Source: Anas platyrhynchos (Eukaryota; Chordata; Aves; Anseriformes; Anatidae). From it: DNA of 64,000 nt. The DNA lies in contig NC_092589.1 in the NCBI RefSeq assembly GCF_047663525.1, positions 59,577,501 to 59,641,500 on the forward strand, given 5' to 3'. The translations under genes and the position numbers were made by a program. Below are positions 14,001-29,000 of this stretch, in pieces; within the stretch, counting starts at the first letter, position 1; the number at the start of each line of letters is the position of its first letter. Under the pieces are notes generated by a model. That model saw only the letters and a program-made list of their open reading frames with translations. It made no database searches and had not been told where the DNA came from.

Positions 14001-17000
14001 ACCCCTTCTAAGCAGTCTACACAAACAGCATAGAGATGCATAAGCCTTCCTGTGGACAGGAAACACACTTCTTAAGGAGACTGTAACAGAAGATTAAAAC
14101 AGACATTTCCTGCAATGTGTTATTTGCCCTTTAGTGTTACAAATCACACCTTATTAAGATCTTTTCGAAAAGGGTGAACAATAAGTAAAAAATATTTCTC
14201 AATCACAAACACATAGGACTTAACTGAAGCTATTTTCCATGAATGCAAAATTCAGGAATCAGTCATCATCCTGCCCACTCCAAACCCCATTCCTTTAGTT
14301 GCTGGTAGACCTTAGCAAAGTATTTTGTAAAAGGAGTTGCTTAAGCTACATGAGCAGATGCCAGATTAAGCTATTTGATCAGCTGCCATTTTTACATGAA
14401 GACAACTACCCTAGCTTCATCCCCACCTGACAGAAGAAGTGGAGAAGCGTTGAAGCTTTTTAATAAGACTCATTTAACAACTTGACAAAATCTTCCAGCA
14501 AACAGGTAACTAAGAACCTAATACTCTTCATGGAAAAAAAGTAACAGCCAGAAGAACTTACTTTCCTGTACTTTTTCCTCTTGATTCATTTGCAGTAACT
14601 ATATTTGAAAACATATGTTACACATACAATTTTATCATGCCACACAGAACGATGAATCTATCGAGCTCTCCCATGAACTTAGGTTCTGCACGAACAGTGA
14701 TTTCAAAAGCTGAGTTATACTGCCTTCTGTAAAAATCAAGTGGTTCAGACTTCAACACGAAATACTTTCTGCACAAAAAGGTCACTGAACTCAACAATTT
14801 GAAATCCAATATGCAAATTTCCCACAAAACAAAAAGCCCTGCACAAACTACAAAGATCTGCTATCCAGATTAAGCCTGATTTGTAGTGGCTAGTTGTTTA
14901 GAGTGGCCTTTAGGCGAACTGACGCAGAGTATAATTCTGTAGTATACCAGGTTTTGCACTGCTATACAAGAAAAAGTTAAGAAGTAATGTAGTTACAAAC
15001 AAGACCGTGCTTATCTTGGATCACGATTTGTGCCCTTCAGCACCAAGGGCCTGCACACATCACAATTCGTAATTTAAGGAGCACACACATCGTATACCTT
15101 TTTTCTAGATATATGGAATAAAATATTAAAAATTGCTGACTAGTAACTAGATACTTTAAAGATAACAGATTGTTTATTAACTTTTCTTTTTTAAGCCGAT
15201 TGTTTTAGAAAAATGAGAAGGAAAATCAGATTCTACCTAAAATATATATAAACAATACAGTTGCCAGTATGAGCTGATAAATTCAGTAACTCCACATTGG
15301 GCTGTTCAGCTCTAGAGAATGTGATGTGACGAGACTGAAGAGCAAATATAATAAGCTCTGTTTCTAAAGTGAACAACACGAGATGGGAGCCTTTCAAATA
15401 ACTCCATGTGCTAAAGCTTTGTGTTGTGTAGGAAGACAAATAATTTTCCTGAACTGAAGTTCTGCTCTGCTTCTGCATATTAAGATGCTACATTTCCCCA
15501 CCACTTGATTTTCACAATCCTTGCTATATAGGAAATGAGACTCCTTTTATCAGGCATGTTTAAGATATCAGAAGTGATTTTCATTACTGAAGAGAAAATA
15601 ACACCCTGAAACAGCACCCTTTCAAGCGTAATTTCATTTCAAAGCATACTCCTGATAATAAACCCATTTACTCAGGACAAGGAGGTAAAAATTTTAACAA
15701 TTAATTATTCACAGCACGTTGTCTGAGCGAGTTTTTCAGGTGTATCATCCAATGGGTAAGAAGCAATTAACTAAAATATAAAAAATAAAATAAAAAATAG
15801 TTCAGCAGTTTCATTCTTAGTGGCAAACAATAAGAAGTGGCAAGTTTCACTATTACTAAACCATCTATTAGCGCTGATAAGATCACAAGCATGTTGTGCA
15901 TGCCTCCTCACAGAAGCAAATAAGCACGGTTATCTCACATAGGTATATTCTGTTTATCCTGGAGAATTTTCAGCTTGTATGTTTGTCTGTCACTTTTTCC
16001 CCTTGAAAATACATTAGGTAAGACAGAAACAAGAATGTTAGCATGAATACAGTTCAGTGACTTAGCGCGCCATGATTTAAATAAAGGAAAAAAATACAAA
16101 GCTTGTTGAGCAAAGGAATGTTACATAATAGATATTATAACCATGCATGAAACATAACATATTTATGGAAAGGAGAGAAACTTAAATGCTAAAATACCTC
16201 CTGCTAATGCATTCCCATAACACTTTTCAACATATAAACTTATGTTTTTGAAAAACAACCTAGGAATAGTTTCTCTGGCTTATGTTAGCCATGCTGGCTG
16301 CCAGCAGACTGCAGAACAGATGTGTTTTGCCATGTACCACCTTGATCACTTAGTTTCAGACATACCTCTCAGGAAGAGCTGAAGCTCATCCCAGCTCATG
16401 TTTTGTTGTTGCTTTGTTTTGTTTTTTTTTGCTCTAGGAGAAGAAAAATGATACATGCCTTGCTCCCAGCTCAGCAGGGAGCTGGGACATGATCAGGATG
16501 CTGCTCAAACTGGCAGCTATTTGGGACCAAATCTAAAGCCCTCACTACCTCAATGCCACTTAATCCCAGCATAATAAAAGCTTACTTTTACTGTCTAATT
16601 TCTCCAGGCCACAGAAATAGTCTTTGCCAGGACTGCACTAACACATGCCAAACTACAGTCCTTGCAATGTTAAAAAAAAAAAACACAACAAAAAAAAAAA
16701 ACAAACAACACAAAACACTATGTGCAATAAAATGAAACTGATATTCTCTAGGCTGAAAGCAGATGAGAGCCACAACTGGTGATACAAATATGACTTTCAC
16801 TGATGCTGCAGTACAGCATGCTTAACATAAAAAGTTGTTTGAAAGGCTGATGTATGTCTTGGAGCAAAACTCACAACACATAAATCAGTACGTACACACT
16901 GCAGAACAGGGCGGCTATAGTCTACTTAGAAATTAGATGAAATATCTGATGGTTATTAAAACCAAAAGCAAGGCATGGATCTTTCTACACATTTGCTTTT

Positions 17001-20000
17001 CATAATTAATTCCTAACCATTTCAGCCTGACCCACATCATAATCTGGATGCGACTTCAGCCTATACAAAACTGCTCAGAAATGCAGAATCACAATGAAAA
17101 TCTAAAATGGGGGGAGGGTGAGGAAAGATGAGTAGGAGAAAGCAGTCCCATCACAGAATGAAACCTAGCATGACTGACAGACAACCTGTACCTTGAAGGT
17201 GACAGGGAACATCATATTCAATTTCATCGTGTCTTGATGGGCTAAGGAACAGGGTTCCATCCACCAGCGGAAACTGTTCAAACACTGGCAGTGCCCTGTG
17301 GCACAGCGCACAGTTTACAACGTTCCTGTGGCTGGCGCTAAGAGCAGCAAGAATAAACTTCCGCAGGTCCTCCCCTTGGCCCACTTGGGCATCATCTTCC
17401 ATTCGCACATGGAAAGTATTCAATTTATGCCTGGGGATGTGAGTGAGAAGCTCAGACAGGTCGAGCCTTCTCAGAAACTGCACGGGGGCGTCGAAGTGTC
17501 CCGATCGATGTGCTTGCAAACCGGCTGCCCCGTAATCGAAGTGCGCATTCCTGAACATGCCCCCACCGGCCATGTTCTTCTTGTGCGGCTCCAGGTGGAT
17601 GGCGTTCTTCAGGAATTCTCCCAGGTACCGCGAGGAACGGGGGCCGCTGAAGTGGGTGGGGGCAAGAATCGAGTAGCCGGTGGGTGGGGACTGGCCGGGA
17701 GAGACGCACGGGGAGCGAACCGCGTAGCTCCCGCCTATGACACCCTTCTCCTGGGAGTTCTGCCTGTCCATCGAGTGCCTTCGCTGGATGTCGTGACTTA
17801 AGCCTTTCTGTGGCTTGTTGGCTGCCCTGCCCTTTTTGGCCTCTTCTGCTGACTCCGCCATGGACCTTCCCGTGCTCTTCTCCAACACAGACTTTTTCTT
17901 CTTGTCATCCTGCATTCGTTTCACCTGGTACCAGTCAGTGTCTTTCTTCAAATGACCCTGCCCGCACCGACAGGAGCAGAAGCGGAAGGCGAGGTCGTAT
18001 CCCTTCTTTGTCCACATGTTTTGGCGACACTGCTTTTCGTTCCAGCTCCTCGCTCTGCCGATGCAATTGAACTGGACCAGAATGCTGCTCTCCCACTCGT
18101 AGAAGCACTGAAGGTGCATCCAGGTGCTGTAAGGGCAGTGCTCGTTGTTGCATATGACCTTCTGGTAGTCATCCTTCTCGAGGTCCACTGGCCTTCCAAA
18201 GCTGCAGATCAGTGGAGTAGCACAAGGGGCTTCTGTGGAACATAAAGCAGACAGATTAATAACAGGCTGCTCCTGGCCTGCACATCACACCACTCGTTTA
18301 AATGTCGTGCCAAATACAAACACGAGTTCTTATGCATGATCCGATCTGTACTATCAAAGAGCCCACAAGCACTAGGTCTGAGTCAGAATAACAAAATCTT
18401 TGCTATAGCTCCTTTTTTTTTTTTTTTTTTTTTTTTAAGCAATGAAGGAAGAAGAAAACAAAAAGACAACACAGCTTGTTCAGCACTCAAAGCCAAAGCA
18501 CCTCAGAAGTCTTAACGTTCCTCGAGGCTCTGTGGACACTGCTGCAAAGCCAAGCATTAAGAAGTAAGGAGAAAGCTTTGTGGACATTTCTGGAGGGTTG
18601 CTTTGAAGCCTGAGAGGCAACATGGGAAGAACACATAGAAGTGCTTGTTTAAAAAACAAGCAGGACATACAACCGGGCTTTGTGATCATAAGGAGAGGCA
18701 GGAATTGATCTTTTCTTTGGGACTGAGCAAGAGACGATGGATAGGGAGATAAATGGGAAGCAGAGGACTTTGAACAGCGAGACAAACAGATCATGTTTCT
18801 TGTACAAAAAGGAGGCCCTTCGTTATGTTTTCAGGCAAACACAGGATATACCACCATTACTGACCTACCTGATAGATAAATTTCACAAACCAAACAGTTC
18901 TGTAACACAGATAAAGACCAAATGCCACGTGGTCTTTTATCAGCAAAACAGCAGCCTTTGCTATATCCTTGAGCAAAGAACAGAGTATTTCAGTTCTCTC
19001 CCTGTAACAGTATCACCTACACAAAGATGTTCTGTATTTACGACCAAGGACATTTTCACCTCCCTCACCTAAGTGCCACAGATCACAAACTACTCCAATT
19101 TCTGACTGCATTGGTGTAGCTGCAAGGCACAAAAAAAAAGGAAATTCTCATTGGGACTTTCCACTGGATTTGAAGTGAGTCTAATTCTCACTCCAAAACA
19201 AGGTTCCCAGATGCTTTGTCAAACATTACTAAGATTTCTTCTGTGTATTTCTAACGTCTTACTTCCTCAAAAGACACCGCTCCAATAGGACTGGCAGGCT
19301 GCCTTTTTACCTCTGCATTACTGCATTCAAACAATCACGCGCTTCTTTAGGGTTTTCCCCAATCAAGTGCTGCCTCACCCAGCACTAAAGGCTGCCAGGA
19401 GCTCCTGAATCCTGCTCAGAGCTCCAGGACTTGCAAGGGAGACACACCGAGCCTCATTACAAGAGCCTGCTGCCAACTGGGTCTTTTTCCTTAGGATTTC
19501 AAGCTTCTACCTGATAAACAGGGAAAAGAAACCTCAATTGTGTTCTTCTTAATCCAGCTCATCACTGCTTGAGTGAATAATACAACATAATTTGCACTGA
19601 GGTAACAGGTTTTATGCTGTTTCCTTTCCTGGTACTCAAGACATTAAATAATAGGCACACAGCAGCAACACAAAGTATGTTTTGCAACAACAGGTCACTG
19701 GCATGCTACTGTTTTTGCCCCTTTCCAAAAATGCTGTAAGCAAGCAAACAAAACACCTTCAGTAAATTCAAGACCACAGAAGTTCTTCAGACTTATTTAC
19801 CCAGAACACGTGGGCATAAGGAGTACAAGAAAATTCTCCCAAGCCATCCCCTGGAACGTGCTACATCCTCATCTCATTTTTCTCCCTCTGCTTCACATGC
19901 CAGAAACAGCACAGTTGCAAGGAGAACTCGCCGCAATACCCTTCCTTCAGGGACTGACTATAAACTGCAACAAAGGTGCATTCCCAAGAACATTCTCCTG

Positions 20001-23000
20001 AAGCAAAAAAAGCCTGTTTCAGTTCAAAATACTGACTCGTTCAGTCATTCAAAAGGAAAAGAAGACAGGTTACCAAACGGGAGAGAACATGCTAGATAAG
20101 AGAAGCATCGCCTCGGGACTTTTTGGAAGTTCCTTCTATACAGGCAACATGATATTCCTGCTGCTTGTCTCAGGTCTCCAAAAGGCCTGCTGAGAACACT
20201 CAGGCTTTGGGATGTCATTTGAGAGGTATGAATTGTATTGGCAACCAATGACTAATTTTTCCTCCGTGTTTTTACTCTGTATTATTGAGTGTAACGTCAC
20301 TGTCTAAATGCAAAAGTGAGTAATTTATCTACTCGGAGTCAAAATCTGTCATTTTACCAATTCACAGAGTTCTCCATCCATTCTCCCAGGCCGTTACCTT
20401 TGATTCAAGTCACACCATGCCACACCAAGCATCTCTGCAAAGTTTTTCGTTATTTGCCGTTCTTTTATCATACTTAGGATCTGAAAGCATAGTTTGCAAT
20501 AGTAGCATCTAATGCAGTTTATCTCCGAAAAGTCAGTTAAATTGAAACTGTTCAAAGCTCCTCATTGAAAGTCAGATGTGCTGCAAGATAGGAGAGGTAC
20601 CACTACGAACAGCTCTCACTATGCATTTCCCACATTTATCTATTCCAGCCCATATTCATTGCCACCACTGCCAGAAGGCAGGAAGAAAGGACATGCCAAC
20701 AATCCACTTATGCTCCCCCTGTGTTTCAGGGTGTAAATGTTCTAACAGTCATGCAAGTAATTATAGCTGACAGCCCAGGGAGTTACTACACAGCCATATC
20801 TAGAGAACCCCCAGTTAAGAATAAAGACTTTGCACTTGTTCATCCATACCAGCATAGTTAACCGACTAGAAAATAAAAGCATTTCATTAATGAGACTTTG
20901 AACACGTTCCTGATTTTGGATGGAAAGAAATACTTGATCTCTAACCCTCTAAGAAGTTTACTGCCTCTTTGTCATGTGGACAAGAAATTAGATTAATAAA
21001 GTGGCTGAAATGCAGGGAAACAAACCAGTCTGTGTATTCCACTCAATGTACTCACAACTATTTGATTATTATAATGTTCTGTATGTCTAGAGGCTCTTTT
21101 AAAGTGACTTTCAACAGATTCCTCCCCTTTGTACTGGTCTATCACCAGGACTGTGAAACGTGATCTTCTCCAGCTCTTCCTTGAGAACTTCCTTGAGAAG
21201 CTGTCAGATTACCTAAGAATTTGCTACCTATGATAACTATGAGGAAGAAAAACATTCTATTTTTGGACAGCAATGCCTTTTTTTCCATATTTAAGTTAAT
21301 TAGGTAACAACTTTATCAGACATTTCCTCACCTCATCTTCTACCCACTCCATGTAAATTAGCTGGTCACACAACCATCATAGCAGAAGCAAGCGTAGGAT
21401 AGCCAGAAGACAGCAACAGAGCAAACAAAGTCTTCTCCCACACAGAAGACCCCACCAAATTGCTAAACAGTGGCACCAAAATTACAGATAATTCGTAGAA
21501 GCAGAAACACCATCATTCAGATTACTTAGTATGGGATCCACACTAGCAAATGTGAAGAGCTCTTCCCATCAATTCACACCCTTCAAAGTGCTCTGCGTTA
21601 TTTCATCAACATTTTATAAATGAGACTAAGCGCTTATTACAGAATTACAGAACTTTAAACATTCTCATTATCAAGCCCTTCTCGTTCCTATCAATTAGAA
21701 ATGAATTTTAAGATTATTCCTCAGAAAGACAGAGGTAAGATCACTGCACTCATGTTTCATGGTAACTGTACTTCAGTTACTGCCAAGAGCGACCCACAAT
21801 AAGCCTCTTCTGTGTAAAGAGAATTCCACGTGAGCCAAACTGCCCATCCACACAGGGCAGCCCCAAGCTGATTTGTCACCTAAATATAACCAGACTCCAA
21901 GTACCTAACACTTCATCAGATTTCTGGTTTCCAAAGTTACAAAAAGTAAACTTCAGGAAAAATTAAAGGCTAACAGGTATCAGCGAAGCATCCATTCTCC
22001 TAGCAGACCCTTTTGAAAGAAAGCCTCACTGACCATAAAAGCACCTCTATTTTACCTTTCAGTTTCAAGATGTCTTTCAGAGCCTGAGAGAACAACACAA
22101 GGCAGCAGGTAGCTTTGTGCAGCAGAACAGCTTTGGTGTTTAGACACAAGTGTTCTGCTGTAGCAGAAAGGCTGCTGATTTGGAACCACAGCTGCACAAT
22201 GACTCGTCCAAGAAGTTACGGTTCCACAATAGATGTTTTCTCATATTCCTCTGTAGTGATTTTGATCAGTAATTCTGAAACTCGGTGTATGGAGCAGCAC
22301 CTACATGCCCTCTAAAATAGAAATGAGAAATAATACTCCAAACAAACGTACATCCAAGCAAAGATATCTGACTACTTAAACAAGGTTGTATTTTTGACAG
22401 AACTGCCATCAAATTAACTTTTATTTCACTAACAAGAGCATGACGGAAGACTGCAAGGAGCTGGTTTGGGTGTTTGGCTTTTTCTCGGATTTTCCATTCA
22501 GGTTTAAACATCAGCAGAAGTCAGAAACACAAACAGAGGATTGAGATAAATGTCTTTCAACATGGAACACATCAACCTGTTTCTACATTTAACAAAAAGC
22601 TTTTAATACAGTATATGAAGGCCACCCTTGCCATGCAATGACACTAACGAAAGCAGCAGAATAACAACTGTCTGAGGAACATCTCTCTGGTGAAGTAAAT
22701 GGAGGAGAATGTTGTTTACTTCTGTTTACACACCCATCAGAAAACCAAAGATGCAACCAGCAAGCCAAATGCAATGACTCTACGGCCTCAGTTCATGACT
22801 GCTCTCATTTGTTCTGAATCCTAAATGCAGATGCCTGAAGCAAAATTTGCTCTTCCCCCCATGTTCCCACATTACCCATTGTGCAAGCACCAGAGATTTT
22901 CAGTCAGTGAACAGAAACAGATAATTATTTCCTGTACTCGCCAGCGTAGGTTTCAGCTCCCCCCCACACACACACTTCGGAGTGCCAGTGAAGCTCAGGG

Positions 23001-26000
23001 GTGGTATTAACAGTGTGAGGCTGGGGCAGAGGAAGAAGAAGTGTGGTGCTGCTGGAAGAGGCAGTCCTATTATCATTTTAAAGCAACTGTGAGGAGACAG
23101 TAGTTTTTTATGGACCTGGAAAAAGTAGTTTTAAAAAAAAAAAAAAAAGCTAAGGTCTTGGCACTGAGTCAGCTGCAAGACACCTACTACAGCCTGGTTT
23201 TGGTCTACCGTCACTCTAGCACCTCACCATCTATGCCAAGGACACTTTGCCAGTACATTCCCTCAGCTAGAAAGGGTACCTGTGGGGCACATACATTACA
23301 CTTTAACCTACATTACCACCTTCACATGAACAGGGCTCTCTTCACAATCCTACACATCCAAAAATTGTTCACCCTGCCAGACTGAACCGGAGTTGAGCCC
23401 TGCCTGTGGAAGGCTACTCCCCACCAACCACCTGCATGAATCTTGAGTTTCTCCTACCATCAGGATAGCTTTATTTTAATTGAAGTCAGACAATACTATC
23501 GTGCTAGTGCGACTACAAAAAGAAAAAAAAAAAAAAAGAAGTAAAGACAACAGCAATGAAACAGGCTGAAAACTTGTATTAATTGCCCAATGTGTTTGCT
23601 CTGGTAAACCCTGAAATATAATCTGACATGCAAAAAATTACCAAGAAGTAACAAAAGGGTATTGCCATATGCATAACGAGCTAAACAGCACAAATCGTAC
23701 AGGACTACAGAAATGATCAGTCATCTTCCTAGAAGCCTGAATGCAGCAGGAAGAATACACTGGGAAAAAATGTTTCACAAGTGGATCCAAAAGGCAGGCT
23801 TGGATGTTCAGTGCAGCAGCAGCAACAACATATAGCAGCAGAAAAACAGTACGAAAAGTCTTTCAAAACAGCTTGGCTCACTGCTTGCATTGATAACACT
23901 CACTGACAATGACTGATACCTATCCAAAACTTCTTAGGCAATCTACGCAGACTGATTAAGATTAAAGTTTCCAGACCTTCTCTTGAAGGGCGGGGAAGAA
24001 ACAGGCCAGCAGTACCTGCTAAGCCACCCAAAACACAGGCTTTTTCTCTCATGAGACTCCCTGTAACATTCTTGGACAGAAAAGCCAACGCTACAAGTCC
24101 ATCTTCAGCCATCAGCAGAGCAGGACAGCGCAGGCTGACGTTTCACCTGGCACAGTGTAGTAGCAGTGGCCAATATTTACACTTGGAAGGGTCTTAAAGA
24201 GAAAAAAAGGGTCTTAAAGAGAACACAAGCCATAAGCAGACAGGCTCTACCTGGCAGCTCACCCAACAGGCAGGATGTCACAAGTGAGTAGTCACATGAA
24301 GCGACCACCTTCCCTTCCTCAAGGGAGGATTTCAGGTAAGCTGGGGTTACTGAACCCTGGTTCAGCTGGAAACTCAGATGATGAGAGTCCTGGGGGGTGC
24401 AGCAAATGCTAGAACCACCTCCACGCACTCCACTTATGGTGACTTCACGCCCAGCCTCCAAAGGAGTCTCTTCCCCCTGAAAATCTGAGGAAGGCCTAAC
24501 CACAAAGCAGAGGCAATGTAAATCATGAAGGCTTAAGTCGTACCTGTCACGTTAACACCTGCTAACTTGAAGCACAGCCAGAACAAATGCCTGTTTATGA
24601 AATCTGCGATTAGCACATGACACACAGTTGCTGTTATCTATGGCTCTCACTCAACCGCCCACTCCCAGTTCAGCCATCACCTCACCAAAGTCAGGAAATC
24701 AAGAGCAGAACTGTACAAACTAAGGACAGGAGGCACCTACATCAGCACAGTAGCTCTGCAGTTTGCACGCACAGCCATCTGTGCTCCAAGCTGGACCAAC
24801 TCTGCCTACACAGCTGAAACCCATCATAAGAATTCATATGGTCTTAAAGAAATCACCAAAATCTGCAAGGTTATCATCATCCAGCTAACCTAGCCAACTC
24901 TTTCCATTTAGTCATCAAAACACAGAATAACTCAATCACCAGCTTTGGCTTTGGTTCAGGATGTAGAGAGTCTCGCTGCCCTGACTTGATGTATACCCTC
25001 AGTCCAACCAAAAGCATCACCAGTCCACCATACCAAGGAGAACAGACCCACCAGGACGACTAATGCCAACACACTCCTGATCCTACCACACAAATCCTGG
25101 GTTGGCATCGCCAGGCCAGGTAAGGAGCAGTCCCCTCTGTGCCACAAGCAATTGTGCCGAGGTCAGGAAGACACCTCGCACTGCTCCGTGTAAAGCGGAT
25201 GTTTACGGTGTCCTCTATCACGGTGAATGCAGAGATTGGTGATTATCCCAAGAGTGGTGGGCTTTAATGTCTTCTGAACCTTGGCTGTTGCTTTGTCCAC
25301 TCCTGGATCATACAATCATCCTCACAGCAAGGCATTTCCACCAATAAATTCTTTTACTGTAGCCTTCCAACAGCCTTCAATACCTTGAAATGTTACAGTA
25401 AACTCACCCTCATGTCTGATGATATCCTAGTAACTAAAGCAGACTATAATGCACCTGCCCTAGCAAGTTTTCAGCGGCAAATTCCACCTTAAGCTGGGAA
25501 TAAAGGGATAAATGTGGCAAGTGAGGCAGTAGATGCCTTAACAGCAAGCAGAGATTTGCCCAGAATCAGCCAGCTGGCCATGAGGCCCTGCCCAAAAGCA
25601 CAGCAATAAAGGGACAAAAGGCTGAATCAAATGGTATCTCTTCCAGCTTTAAGTCTAGGGGTGTTTGTCCCACTGGTCTGTACTTTCCCAGTTTGAACAT
25701 GACAGTATTTTTACTCTCATGTGGAAGGCTGAAGCAGCCAGTAGAAGCTCAGTGGGAAGCAGGGGACGCAGCCTCCCTAGCTGCTGCATCCAGCGTCTCA
25801 GCATGACGACGGCTCCAGAGGCTGGAGCTGTCACTTCCAATCGACGTCCCTCTCACGACGCTGTGCTGGCTCCCAGCCCAGCCTGCGTGCCACCTCTGGC
25901 ACCCGCGCAGCACGCAGAGGCCCCAGCTGCACGCCGCTCCCAAAATGGTATCCTGCAGCACAGCAGCGGAGCTGGGGAATGCCAGGCACACTCAGCAGCC

Positions 26001-29000
26001 AGGCTCTGACTGGAGCTATCTCCTCTCCCAGCGAGCATTCGAGACGGGAACAGCAGCAATATCCCACTCAGGCCCTGGCAGGAGGACTGAAAGGCTCTGC
26101 CATCGCGAGAGAGAGAGAGAGAAAGATAAAGGTTAGAGTGAATGCTCTCCAGATAAACGTCACTGAAGTCTACTGGGAAATGCGAGCGCTCCACTCAAAA
26201 CCCTGCCAGCTTTCAAAATGGAATTATCCACTCCAGTGACTAGATTATTACTTCAAGAGGCCTGTTTGAAATTATTTGAATTTCTATGAAAACTGTTTAA
26301 AGAAAGCCCGTGCCCTACTAATGCTGTTGTAATTCAGATACCTTGAAGATTAGCTGGATTATCTTTCCCTGAGCTATATGCAAGGTTTACCTCTATTTTT
26401 CCTCGCATGTGCTGTAGGAAGAAAAGCAGAGAAGGAAGGATGCCTGCCAGTCTTTATGCTCCTTTCATATCAAAGGATGTGTCAATATGCAAGGCTGTAA
26501 GCAAGGCTGAAGAAAACTTACAGACGTCTCCCAGGACTAGAAGCTGTTTTGTCACTGCTTGTTGGATCACTACGAGGAAGCAACAGGATGAGTACACACA
26601 AAGTGAAGCAATCAGTTCAAAAACTGTGTTTCCTCACATGGAACCTAACAAACATCGAGCGTAACCCTTACTCACGTAAGCTTTACGCTTCAACCAGTGA
26701 CTGACTGATCACACGAACACAGAGCACAGTTGGGCCCTGATACCCATTTTGGTAGCAAGTAACTTAAAAAAAAAAAATTAAATGCGTACTTGCTCGTATG
26801 AAAGGATATTTATTTTATTCAGCAACACCATAGACACGATCCCATTTGCAAATGCCTTGCATTTGCCACAAAAGGATGTAACTGCATAGCTTTAAAAATT
26901 CCCAAACTAAGATAAAGTGCTCTCAAAACCAATTTGCATTGATCGAGACAGTGGAATTTGCATTCAGCTGATTTCTGCAGTTAGAAGAACTCAATGGAAT
27001 TAGGAAGAAAAATGGTTCTCCTTTACAACGTGTGCACGAATTAGATTCTGACACTCACTGCAACCAAACAGAAACCTAATTTTCCAGGTGGCTTCACCAA
27101 TATCAATGGGACTCCCTCCCTCAAGCTAAATAGTAAGGAGGTTCCAACACCCAACATCACTAGACTGCCAAACTGGAATTAGATGTTATATGCAGCGGGG
27201 AATATTCATCAGCAAATACTAATCCACACTTATATATTAGAGTGATTCATGCTCTAAAAATACATTTTTTAATTGAATATTGCACTGACAAATCTTCTGG
27301 CCCTCTAACTACCCCACCTCCAGGATATAAGATTTTTTTTTGGAAATCTTACTGGTTGGCTAGTCACAGATTTCTATATATTAGTCACTACAGTGCCAAA
27401 TGATTTGCTTTCTCCATACACTTGTCTTATGTTAACATTTTTATTTGAAAGTAAATCAAAGCCTTACAAACTTGTACAACACAGGCGAAGAGTATGCAGA
27501 AGCCCACCTGGCCATTTGAAAGCCAGGTACCTAGGAAAAAGTTCCCTAGAGATCTCATATGAACACACGGATATTAAAATACAGTTTTTAAGCTTCTTGG
27601 AGAATTTCTTCTTTGTGAAGTTATAAATATTCAACTCACTCTGGTACAGAGTACATCGTACAGAGCAGATGTATACTCCAATCCGCCCACTGCGTGAAGT
27701 GTACCTGTTACACAGCTCTCAGGGACACGTCATTTACGAGGAAGGCACATTATAATTTTAGCTGTGTCCTTCTGGGGTCTGGTACTCAGCAAGACGATGC
27801 ACAGGGGGTTCCTGATGGTAAAGGCAGAAGCGCAACCGGGAGGCGCAGCAGGGACCCAGCAACCCAGCCCCATCGACATGGGCACCGCTCACACAACCCT
27901 TCAGCTGGCACAGCACAACGACATCCCAACGGGACCTAAAACACCCACCTCCATCAGCTCCCCCACTGCCTTTCCTCCCCTGAAGGATTTTCATGACCAG
28001 GATCCCACATAAATTTGCACCCTGACAATGTCACCAGACAGCCTACCAATTTGCCAGCTAGGCCAATTTTGCAGTTTAAGGTCTCATCTTTGACAGTGGG
28101 GAAAAAGTATGGCATCAAATACACTGTGAGGTGGCAATTTAGAGACAGCTACACCATTTTATTTTTTTACTTTAATTGAGCTGGCTCTAATGAACCCCCT
28201 GTTAAAGTGGAAAACTATAGACACGGAGGGTGGACAGACAGATACTTCTTTTCTCTCATCTTCTCATGGCACCAATGCTGGACAGAACAAATGCTGGAGT
28301 GACGAGGACATGGGAACAAACCAGGAAGATGTTAAGGTAGGGACCAGCAAGAGGAGGAAAAGGATTTGGGTCTACTGTATAATGAGACCAAGACTGAATG
28401 CAAGGCAAATAAAATGGATGGAAGACAGAATTTTAGGGACAGAAACAGCTGTATGAGGGGTCTGGATCAAGAAGTTTATGGGATAAGAGGGATAAATGGT
28501 AAACTGGCAGGAGTCAATGAAGTAAAAGTGCCCAAGCTCATCAGGGCAGAAATGGAGAAGGCATTTGCTATTCAGAAACATCAGATCTGACATAAACCCT
28601 GTGGAAGGACCTTCCTCTGATGCTGCTCAGAGCAAATGATCCACAAAATACCTTGACTCCCCACGTTCATTTATGTCTGCAGATGAAGATCACCAACTAT
28701 TGCTATTGGGATTCCTGTAACCCACAGGGCTGAAGTCACTGAGGCATAAACCAAGGTAGCTACCGATGTAATTTTATATAATAGCTGAGATTTTCCAATT
28801 TGATTACGAAAACTAACCTCGAAAATTATCTAGAAAAATACAACTTTATTTGGAATTCAATCCCTCTGAAGACAAAAATCTACTTCTGAAGACAGGAATC
28901 TAACTAACGAGGCTTCCCATTACACCAAACTTCAGTTTCTTTGTGCATTATGACACTGGTAAATTAGTCCATTAGCCCACCATGACCTTGCTCAGCACAG

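Noticed and set aside
17298..18245. Plus-strand open frames opposite HECA exon 2
   Set aside because: They are antisense of a strongly conserved coding exon, with no independent evidence.
24183..24223. Two close copies of gggtcttaaagaga, as a possible array
   Set aside because: Just two copies about 20 bp apart. A minor tandem duplication, not a CRISPR or satellite.
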